Shown: positions 7,175 to 12,606 of the stretch, in pieces
How the letters are laid out: each line of letters opens with the position of its first letter
Numbering within the stretch: position 1 is the first letter of the stretch
NCBI GenBank assembly: GCA_963627215.1
Contig: CAVGAH010000058.1
Coordinates: 1-12,606 of the forward strand
DNA length: 12,606 bases
DNA from: CAKQOE01 sp963627215
GTDB taxonomy: Bacteria; Bacillota; Clostridia; Peptostreptococcales; Anaerovoracaceae
Direction of reading: 5' to 3'
Notes under the pieces: generated by a model
Database searches by the model: none
The model's input: only the letters and a program-made list of their open reading frames with translations
Told to the model about the DNA's origin: nothing
Position numbers and translations under genes: made by a program

Positions 7175-7212
7175 CGCCGTCACCGGCGATGTACGCGCGG
7201 CTGCGGCCGCGC
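7175..7212. repeat. Two adjacent GC-rich hairpins between the Fic-like gene and yfcE
   Basis: CGCCG-TCAC-CGGCG (7175-7188; loop GTGA on the minus strand) is followed by GCGCGGC-TGCG-GCCGCGC (7195-7212), and a 10-bp palindrome CTGCATGCAG (7216-7225) abuts the stop of the Fic-like gene. They could slow polymerase or protect mRNA 3' ends, but no T-run makes them a standard terminator in either direction. Confidence 0.55.
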
Positions 7213-7225
7213 ATTCTGCATGCAG

Positions 7226-7946
7226 TTACATTTTATACTCGTTTATGAGATCTATAAGCAGCATAGCGGTCATACCGTTAGATGTGCCTGCGTGTACATA
7301 CTCTGCAGCAAGTCTGCGATGCTCGTACTGCGTGAGAGGTATCGTCGGCAGAGGGTAGCCTGCAAGCAGCAGAGTATAGCTCATTGCGGCGTAGGCTGTC
7401 GCGTCGTTGTAGTCGTTGAACGGCCAGACCGACATTATCTTATCATGCAGAGCGACAGCAGGGTCTATAGCGTCAGCCCAGACTGCAGCTGCCATATCTG
7501 TTTCTATGCGTCTCATGCGTTCAGGTATCTCCGAGCTGTAGGGCGGAGTCAGAGCCATTTCCTTTATCTGCGGCGTACCGCGTCTGAAATCGTCATCATC
7601 ACAGTCGCCCGATAATATCGAATGAAAAAGCTGTATGATCCTAGTGTCAGGCTCGATATGCATATCACACAACGTGTCGAACTCAGACCGTAATTTAAGG
7701 CAGGCATCTGCCAGTCGATATTCCTCTATAGTAGCATCGAGAGCGCATTCTCCGCAGAGCATCTTATGTATCGAGTCGTGCTGCAGCGATGAGCCGGAGA
7801 CCGACAGCATGGAGCATATCCATCTTTCAGTATTGGCGAGCCTTATCTCGGCTGCCTTCTTTTCTGAAATGTCACCGAGCTCTTCAGCAGCTGCTGCGAG
7901 CTTTGATTTAAGATATTCCGTGTCAGGGAAGCTTCTTCGTGCTCAT
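7226..7946 (-). CDS. Degenerate Fic-fold protein, apparent frameshift near its 5' end
   Basis: Fic enzymes usually transfer AMP to proteins through the motif HPFx(D/E)GNGR. The long frame (stop at 7226) shows the Fic layout: an N-terminal helical part (WICSMLSVSGSS), FRRGTPQI, then AVALHDKIMSVWPFNDYNDA and LLLAGYP. In the motif the catalytic His is Trp, the first Gly is Tyr, the second Gly is Asp and the Arg is Ala, so AMP transfer is unlikely. The ATG at 7808-7810 is an internal Met with no Shine-Dalgarno sequence. A strong one, AAAGGAGGTG, precedes an ATG at 7944-7946, but that frame stops after MSTKKLP. Removing one base there would join it to the long frame, which is open up to 7942. The gene is therefore either frameshifted or misread. 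It diverges from adhE. Family assignment is moderately sure; function is unknown. Confidence 0.6.
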
Positions 7947-8009
7947 TGCGGTTCACCTCCTTTAAGCGCATGTAGCGGATGTCGGTTTGGCTGATATGAA
8001 TTATCTAAT

Positions 8010-8018
8010 ATTGTAACA
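8010..8018 (-). promoter_or_regulatory. Possible extended -10 promoter for the Fic-like gene
   Basis: On the minus strand TGT-TACAAT forms an extended -10 element about 65 bases upstream of the ATG at 7944-7946. The -35 position is AT-rich but does not match the consensus. Support is weak to moderate. Confidence 0.35.
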
Positions 8019-8403
8019 TATCATACACAAAAATATTTTTTTAAAATTTTTTTCGCGAAAATAATGTTTTTTAGCCGAAAAATGCGTTTTTTGATGTGAA
8101 AATAACATGATTGTATTTTTTTTAACTGGGTCGTTAAAAAGCAAAACAAGTGAAAATAAGGAATTTTAACTGCTAAAGATAGTACTGTGTTTGTAATAAA
8201 TAACAAATATAGTTGATTGCAACAATGAAAATATATGCCAATCATATCCCAAAAGCTTGAAAGAGCGTCACTTAGGAGAAAACATAATTCAGTTGACAAA
8301 TAATAAGCATGCTATCAATTTGTTTATGTTGTGAGTGTATACATAATACAAAACGCTGATTGTATGCAATAAAAATAAGTGTTATCAAAGGCTTTAGAAA
8401 CAT
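8019..8403. other. AT-rich divergent intergenic region without a convincing gene
   Basis: Together with 7947-8018 and 8404-8722 this forms a gap of about 775 bases between the divergent Fic-like gene and adhE. I see no gene with a start signal here. It holds a TTTTCGCGAAAA palindrome (8050-8061), a dyad at 8119-8140, three copies of GAAAATAA (8057, 8098, 8152) and a short inverted repeat TTTGT-N8-ACAAA (8190-8207). These look regulatory, but none matches a known operator well. Confidence 0.5.
8119..8140. promoter_or_regulatory. Dyad TTTTTAAC-N6-GTTAAAAA
   Basis: Two perfect 8-bp arms, TTTTTAAC (8119-8126) and GTTAAAAA (8133-8140), flank a 6-base centre TGGGTC. The symmetry suits an operator for a dimeric regulator in the shared Fic/adhE upstream region. 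The arms read TTAAC...GTTAA, the reverse of the Rex layout, so I do not assign it to Rex. It could also be a weak terminator. Confidence 0.4.
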
Positions 8404-8452
8404 TTGTTAAAATCTTATTTAATTGACATGATGCTATTGATTGTGGTATTCT
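8404..8452 (+). promoter_or_regulatory. adhE promoter with adjacent Rex-like half site
   Basis: A consensus -35, TTGACA (8423-8428), an 18-base spacer and TATTCT (8447-8452) preceded by TGG form a good sigma-A promoter with an extended -10. Transcription would start near 8459, giving a leader of about 260 nt. TTGTTAA (8404-8410), a perfect half of the Rex pattern, lies upstream, but the other half matches poorly. Rex, an NADH/NAD+ sensor, controls adhE in many clostridia, so Rex control is possible but not shown. Confidence 0.6.
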
Positions 8453-8547
8453 GATGGTGCGAAAGGCGAACGAGATATTAAGTCAAGAGCTTATTGGTAA
8501 AGTAAGTTTATACCTTGGTAGAATGTTTGTTTTTCACAAAAGCGTTA

Positions 8548-8629
8548 ATGTCAGAACTGTATAAAGCACAGTCAGTGCATCGGTCATATGCGTTAATGAC
8601 CTTACATAAGATAAGATACAGTTCGACAT
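8548..8629 (+). ncRNA. Structured adhE leader, predicted three-way junction RNA
   Basis: The adhE 5' leader can fold into three helices. P1 pairs ATGTC (8548-8552) with GACAT (8625-8629) and, past one bulged A, GAACTGTAT (8554-8562) with ATACAGTTC (8616-8624): 14 pairs in all. P2 is GCAC-AGTCA-GTGC (8566-8578). P3 is GGTCAT-ATGCGTTA-ATGACC (8582-8601). Together they make a closed three-way junction about 94 bases upstream of the start codon. I do not recognise a known riboswitch class. A further stem, ATACAAA (8628-8634) with TTTGTAT (8661-8667), overlaps the P1 end and could compete with it. Folding was done by eye. Confidence 0.5.
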
Positions 8630-8673
8630 ACAAAGTATCCAAATGCTGTTTTTAGGCAGGTTTGTATATTTAT

Positions 8674-8716
8674 TTAAGTTTTTAATTTTTTTCTTAAGCG
8701 TTAATTTTTAAGGAGG
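8674..8716 (+). promoter_or_regulatory. adhE ribosome-binding site in a possible two-state hairpin
   Basis: AGGAGG (8711-8716) precedes the GTG start at 8723. CTTAA (8693-8697) can pair either with TTAAG (8674-8678), leaving the Shine-Dalgarno sequence free, or with TTAAG (8708-8712), which covers its 5' part. In the second state the loop shows GCGTTAAT (8698-8705), the third leader copy of this 8-mer (others at 8542-8549 and 8590-8597). The stems are only 5 bp and AT-rich, so the switch is tentative. Confidence 0.4.
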
Positions 8717-8722
8717 ACAAAA

Positions 8723-11497
8723 GTGGCTAAAGAACTCATAATCAATTCAGTAGAAACTTTTGAAGAAGCTTTACCGGTTATCCGTGAGGCTCAGGCTGAA
8801 TATGCAACATTCACACNNNNNNNNNNGGTTGATGCAATCTGTGAGAAGGCTGCAATGGAAGTATCAAAGATGAGAATTCCACTGGCTAAGATGGCTCACG
8901 ATGAGACAGGATATGGTATCGTAGTTGACAAGGTAACTAAGAACCAGTATGCAGCTGAATATACTTGGAACTACATGCGTGACAAGAAGTCTTGCGGCGT
9001 TATCGAAGAAGACAAGGCTTTCAGAACAAAGAAGATCGCTTCTCCAAAGGGCGTTATCGCTGCTATTATCCCTACAACAAACCCAACATCTACATGTATC
9101 TACAAGGTGTTAATGGCGTTAAAGACAAGAAACGCTATCATTGTTTCTCCTCACCCAAATGCTAAGAACTGCACTATCGCAGCTGCAAAGATCCTCAAGA
9201 AGGCTGCTGTAGAGTGTGGTATGCCTGAGAACGTAATTACTTGGGTTGAACAGCCTTCACTCGAAATATCAGCAGTTATGATGGATAAGGTAGACCTCAT
9301 CCTCGCTACTGGTGGTGAAGCAATGGTACACGCTGCTTACTCTTCAGGTACACCGGCTATCGGCGTAGGTCCTGGTAACTGTAACGTAGTAATCGATGAG
9401 ACAGCTGACCTCAGAATGGCTGTTGAATCTATCATTCACTCTAAGACATTTGATAATGGTATGATCTGCGCTTCAGAACAGCACATCACAGTTCTGAAGA
9501 GCGTATATAAAGAAGTTAAGGCTCTCATGAAGGAAGCAAGATGCTACTTCCTCAGCAAGGACGAAGCTGCTAAGGTTGCTGACGTATTCTTTAATCCTGC
9601 AACTCACGGCGTTAAGGCTCCTGCAGTAGGTCAGACAGCTGTTCGCCTCGCTGAGATGGCTGGAATCGAAGTACCACCTGAAACTAAGGTTCTCGTATAT
9701 GAGACAGATGATACTTCACATGACAACCCATGGGCAAATGAAAAGCTCTGTACTCTTCTCGGTATGTTCAAGGCTAACGATCTTGACGAAGCATTCGACA
9801 TCTGCGAAAAGCTCGTATTTGAGGGTGGTGCTGGTCACTCTGCAGCTATGTACTGTGACGCTTCTGATGAAGCTAAGATTGAAGAGTTCGGCGAAAGAAT
9901 GAAGGCTGGACGTATCATGATCAACGAACCAACTGCTTTCGGCGGTATCGGTGACGTTTACAACTTCAATGTAGCTCCATCACTTACTCTTGGACCTGGT
10001 TCAGTTGGTGGTTCTTCTTACATGGGCAACACTAACTTCGAACAGTTACTCGACATCAAGACAGTTCAGATCAGAACTGAAAACATGCTCTGGTTACAGC
10101 TTCCTAAGAAGGTTTACCACAAGACAGGCTGCACTCCTGTAGCTCTGAAGGAAATGAAGGAAGTTTATGACTTCAAGAGAGCATTCATCATCACAGACGC
10201 TGTTCTCTATCAGCTCGGCGCTTGCGATGCTATCATAAATCAGTTAAGAGATATGGGTATCGAAACTGCAGAGTTCTTCGACATCAGAGTTGACCCACAG
10301 ATCCAGGATGCTATGAAGGGTCTCCCTAAGATGCATGAATTCGAACCAGACGTAATCATCGCTGTAGGTGGTGGTTCAGCTATCGATACTGCAAAGATCA
10401 TGTGGATCATGTACGAGAACCCAGAAGAAGGATTCCTCGACATGGCTACTCTCTTCATCGATATCAGAAAGAGAATCAGATTCTTCCCTCAGATGGGCAG
10501 GAAGGCTAAGCTCGTCTGCATCCCAACAACTGCAGGTACTGGTTCTGAGTGCACACCATTCACTATCATCTCAGATGCAAACACTGGCATGAAGTGGCCA
10601 ATCATCGGTTACGAAATGATGCCTGAAATGGCTATTGTTGATGCTAACAACATGATGACACTCCCACCAAGAGCTACTCAGGCTTCTGGTTATGACGTAC
10701 TTACTCACGCTGTCGAAGCTTACGTTTCTACATTCGCTACTGAATATACTAACGGTTTTGCAAGATCAGCTGTTAAGATGGTATTTGATTACCTCCCAAG
10801 AGCTTACAAGTCAGCATTCAAGGATGCTAAGCCAGATCCAGATGCTCGTAAGGAAATGGCAGATGCTTCTGCAATCGCAGGTATCGCATTCGCTAACGCA
10901 TTCCTCGGTATCAACCACTCGCTCTCACATAAGCTGGGCGGCTGGTTCCACATTCCACACGGTACTGCAAATGCGCTCCTCTGCCCATATGTATGCAGAT
11001 TCAACGCTCAGAAGCACCCATATCACATGGGAACATTCTCACAGTACAAGTACCCACAGGCATTCGAAAGATATGTTGAACTCGGTGAACTCATCGGAGT
11101 TAAGGGTAAGAACGATGCTGAGACATTCGAAAACTGGATCCAGGCTCTCGAAGACCTCAAGAAGGAAATCGACATCCCTGCAACTATCCAGGATTGGCTC
11201 GTTGAAGCTCATCCGGAAACTTCTGCTGAAGAATGGGAAGTTAAGTTCCTCGCAGCTGTTGATCAGATGTCTGAATGGGCATTCCACGATGCATGCACAG
11301 GCGCTAACCCTGTATATCCTACATTCGGCGAACTCAAGCAGGTTTACCTCAGAGCATTCTACGGTAACGAAAAGTTCATCGAAAAGTATGGCGATGTTCT
11401 TGAAGTTGAAATCGAACTCCCACTCGATACTCACGCTGCTTACCCAGAAGGTCTTGCTGCTGATCTCGGATTTGACAAGACTGGCGGCTTCAACTAA
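8723..11497 (+). CDS. adhE: Bifunctional acetaldehyde-CoA / alcohol dehydrogenase AdhE
   Basis: AdhE reduces acetyl-CoA to acetaldehyde and on to ethanol with two NADH, re-oxidising NADH in fermentation; it forms cytosolic filaments (spirosomes) in E. coli and other species. The N-terminal aldehyde dehydrogenase half (about 1-450) has IIPTTNPTSTCIYK (115-128), SPHPNAKN (142-149), GVGPGN (214-219) and the catalytic Cys249 in DNGMICASEQ. The C-terminal iron-dependent ADH half (about 457-885) has VGGGSAIDTAK (548-558), TTAGTGSE and all four metal ligands: D658, H662, H732 and H746. It is 924 residues, somewhat longer than E. coli AdhE (891), with an acidic C-terminal tail. Four residues (32-35) are unknown because of 10 Ns. 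The GTG start is preceded by AGGAGG. Codon use is strongly biased (AAG, CTC, CCA, ACA), as in highly expressed genes. A metal-less ADH-like paralogue follows. Confidence 0.97.
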   Translation: MAKELIINSVETFEEALPVIREAQAEYATFTXXXXVDAICEKAAMEVSKMRIPLAKMAHDETGYGIVVDKVTKNQYAAEYTWNYMRDKKSCGVIEEDKAFRTKKIASPKGVIAAIIPTTNPTSTCIYKVLMALKTRNAIIVSPHPNAKNCTIAAAKILKKAAVECGMPENVITWVEQPSLEISAVMMDKVDLILATGGEAMVHAAYSSGTPAIGVGPGNCNVVIDETADLRMAVESIIHSKTFDNGMICASEQHITVLKSVYKEVKALMKEARCYFLSKDEAAKVADVFFNPATHGVKAPAVGQTAVRLAEMAGIEVPPETKVLVYETDDTSHDNPWANEKLCTLLGMFKANDLDEAFDICEKLVFEGGAGHSAAMYCDASDEAKIEEFGERMKAGRIMINEPTAFGGIGDVYNFNVAPSLTLGPGSVGGSSYMGNTNFEQLLDIKTVQIRTENMLWLQLPKKVYHKTGCTPVALKEMKEVYDFKRAFIITDAVLYQLGACDAIINQLRDMGIETAEFFDIRVDPQIQDAMKGLPKMHEFEPDVIIAVGGGSAIDTAKIMWIMYENPEEGFLDMATLFIDIRKRIRFFPQMGRKAKLVCIPTTAGTGSECTPFTIISDANTGMKWPIIGYEMMPEMAIVDANNMMTLPPRATQASGYDVLTHAVEAYVSTFATEYTNGFARSAVKMVFDYLPRAYKSAFKDAKPDPDARKEMADASAIAGIAFANAFLGINHSLSHKLGGWFHIPHGTANALLCPYVCRFNAQKHPYHMGTFSQYKYPQAFERYVELGELIGVKGKNDAETFENWIQALEDLKKEIDIPATIQDWLVEAHPETSAEEWEVKFLAAVDQMSEWAFHDACTGANPVYPTFGELKQVYLRAFYGNEKFIEKYGDVLEVEIELPLDTHAAYPEGLAADLGFDKTGGFN
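8817..8826. other. Assembly gap (10 N) inside adhE
   Basis: Ten Ns interrupt codons 32-35 of adhE. The frame continues across the gap. In E. coli AdhE three residues (QEQ) separate the equivalent Thr and Val (FTQEQVDKI), while 10 Ns give four codons here. A true gap of 7 bases would restore the family spacing and also keep the frame, so the N count may be a placeholder. Confidence 0.95.
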
Positions 11498-11544
11498 TCG
11501 ACACGGTTCATTATTTGAAATAGCAGTATAAACTATCGTTTAAC

Positions 11545-11584
11545 AGATGAAGCTGATGTCGGCTGTTCGGTATCAGCTTCATCT
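11545..11584 (+). terminator. Intercistronic hairpin between adhE and the ADH-like gene
   Basis: AGATGAAGCTGAT (11545-11557) pairs perfectly with ATCAGCTTCATCT (11572-11584), 13 bp around a 14-nt loop. Only TTATAT follows, so it is at best a leaky terminator and may instead stabilise the adhE mRNA 3' end. No clear separate promoter is visible in the 110-base gap, so the downstream gene probably depends on read-through from adhE. Confidence 0.55.
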
Positions 11585-11607
11585 TATATAGACAAGGAGA
11601 AACGGAT

Positions 11608-12549
11608 ATGAACATGCTCAATCTTCCAAAGAAGGTATATTTCAAAAAGGGCTGCATGGGCGTTGCTCTGAAGGAGCTGGATGAAGTATACGGCTTAAAG
11701 AGAGCATTCATAGTTTCTGATGCTAATCTGTACAGAAGCGGCGTTGTAGCTCCGGTTATCGATTTCTTAAGAAAGAGAGGCGTTAAGAGCGCTGAGTTCT
11801 TTACTCTGAGTGAAGTTCCTTCATTCGCTGATGTAAAGAGCGGTCTTCCTAAGATGCATGAGTTCGAGCCTGATGTTATACTCGCTGTAGGCGGCGGTTC
11901 AGTTATAAGCGCTGCGAAGGCAATGTGGCTCCTTTATGAGAATGACGATCTTGATCTTGCTGAAACAGCAAAGAATTTCAGCGCTCTCACAGGAAGTGAC
12001 GTTGGTTTCCCTGCAACAAACACTAAAGCAAAGCTTGTTGCTTTGGCTACTACTTTCGGTACAGGCGCACAGAATTCACCATTCGCAGTATTAGCTGACG
12101 ATGATGGTAAGGAATGTGTTATAGCAAGCTATAAGCTGTTACCTGAAATATCGATAACAGATTCTTTATTCGTTGAGACTCTTCCTGCTGAGCTTATCAA
12201 GAAGAACGGTCTCGCACTTATATCTCAGGCTATAAGAGCATATGCAGCTCCGGGCGCAAATGCTTATACTCAGGGACTTCTCGCTGAGGTTACAGGTATA
12301 GTCCTGAAGAATCTTGAGGCAGGTATCAACGGCTGCCACGCTGCAATAGAGACTCTGTGCAATGCAGGCGCTATCGCAGGATTTGCTGTAGGCAATGCTG
12401 TTGAGACTATCGACCCTGCAGCTGAGGTATTCCCGACTACTTTTGAAAAGGGTCAGGAAATATCTGCTTATGATGACCTCGCTAACGAGATAGGTCTTGA
12501 AGACCTCGAAGCTTTAATGGCTGCAGTAGAGAAGCTTGCTGCTCTTTAA
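11608..12549 (+). CDS. AdhE-like iron-ADH domain paralogue lacking the metal site (probable pseudoenzyme)
   Basis: This 313-residue protein aligns with the alcohol dehydrogenase half of the adjacent AdhE. Residues 6-112 (from LPKKVY to YEN) align without gaps and are about 60% identical (64 of 107 by hand count), including LPKMHEFEPDVI and VGGGS (94-98). The next 100 residues fall to about 30%. The GGGSxxD Asp is Ser101. AdhE's metal ligands D658 and H662 become Ala203 and Gln207, H732 becomes a Pro, and the stretch with H746 is missing through an internal deletion. The C-terminus is about 100 residues shorter. The phosphate loop is partly kept (TTFGTGAQ for TTAGTGSE). The Tyr at the site of E. 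coli AdhE Phe670, a spirosome contact as I recall, is kept (Tyr220). Catalysis is unlikely; nucleotide binding or AdhE binding is possible. The frame is intact and AAGGAG lies before the ATG. Annotation pipelines would probably call it iron-containing alcohol dehydrogenase. No strong terminator is seen in 12550-12606. Confidence 0.85.
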   Translation: MNMLNLPKKVYFKKGCMGVALKELDEVYGLKRAFIVSDANLYRSGVVAPVIDFLRKRGVKSAEFFTLSEVPSFADVKSGLPKMHEFEPDVILAVGGGSVISAAKAMWLLYENDDLDLAETAKNFSALTGSDVGFPATNTKAKLVALATTFGTGAQNSPFAVLADDDGKECVIASYKLLPEISITDSLFVETLPAELIKKNGLALISQAIRAYAAPGANAYTQGLLAEVTGIVLKNLEAGINGCHAAIETLCNAGAIAGFAVGNAVETIDPAAEVFPTTFEKGQEISAYDDLANEIGLEDLEALMAAVEKLAAL

Positions 12550-12606
12550 TTAAAAAAGAATAATACAATAGTTTCTGAAATTCGGAATTACTACAGTATA
12601 TAGACA

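Noticed and set aside
8190..8207. Rex operator TTTGT-N8-ACAAA
   Set aside because: The half-site spacing is 2 bp shorter than the Rex pattern TTGTTAA-N4-TTAACAA and the inner bases do not match.
8021..8299. 92-codon minus-strand frame in the AT-rich gap
   Set aside because: Lys/Phe/Ile-rich low-complexity translation with no ribosome-binding site; explained by AT-rich spacer DNA.
8454..8564. 36-codon frame (MVRKANEILS...) in the adhE leader as a leader peptide
   Set aside because: No Shine-Dalgarno sequence, and its ATG lies upstream of the start expected from the TTGACA/TATTCT promoter. It overlaps the predicted P1 helix. Kept only as a remote possibility.
10692..11531. 279-codon + strand frame overlapping adhE in another frame
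   Set aside because: It lies inside the well-conserved AdhE ADH domain, is Ser/Leu/His-rich and has no family look; it is a by-product of biased adhE codon use.
11608..12549. Ordinary functional iron-containing alcohol dehydrogenase
   Set aside because: All metal-ligand positions and the C-terminal metal-cleft helices are missing, so standard ADH catalysis is not supported.

Overview
The window looks like draft or metagenome-assembled chromosomal DNA from an anaerobic Bacillota bacterium of class Clostridia, probably Oscillospiraceae/Ruminococcus-like. This rests on a clostridial-type fused AdhE, A/G-rich Shine-Dalgarno sequences, AT-rich gene gaps and an S-layer-homology surface protein; the genus is an inference. 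A run of 10 Ns inside adhE marks an assembly gap.

Left part (1-2549): the 3' portion of a large surface protein with Ig-like/YDG/MBG-type repeats, a Thr-rich linker and three C-terminal SLH cell-wall anchors. It ends at a strong intrinsic terminator. Its reading frame is already open at the window edge, so the true start lies outside.

Middle part (2550-6571): a dispersed arginine-biosynthesis cluster in the order argB - argJ - argC, all on +. ArgC, ArgB and ArgJ catalyse successive or linked steps from N-acetylglutamate towards ornithine. The argB promoter (TTGCAT, 17-base spacer, TATAAT) is overlain by two ARG-box-like operators, as expected for ArgR repression. The gaps hold an 11-bp-periodic A-tract repeat and several GC-rich palindromes. 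A bidirectional terminator separates argC from the convergent genes.

Minus-strand pair (6572-7946): a YfcE-type metallophosphodiesterase and a Fic-fold protein whose catalytic motif is degenerate and whose 5' end appears frameshifted.

Right part (7947-12606): a long AT-rich regulatory gap, then adhE (bifunctional acetaldehyde/alcohol dehydrogenase of fermentation). Its leader can fold into a three-way-junction RNA and carries three GCGTTAAT copies, one next to the ribosome-binding site. Right after adhE, past a hairpin, lies an intact 313-codon gene. It is a truncated paralogue of AdhE's own alcohol-dehydrogenase domain: the N-terminal nucleotide-binding half is well kept, but all four metal-ligand positions are gone. 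This AdhE + metal-less ADH-like pair is the best candidate in the window for an undescribed system, perhaps a pseudoenzyme partner of AdhE filaments. That role is inference.
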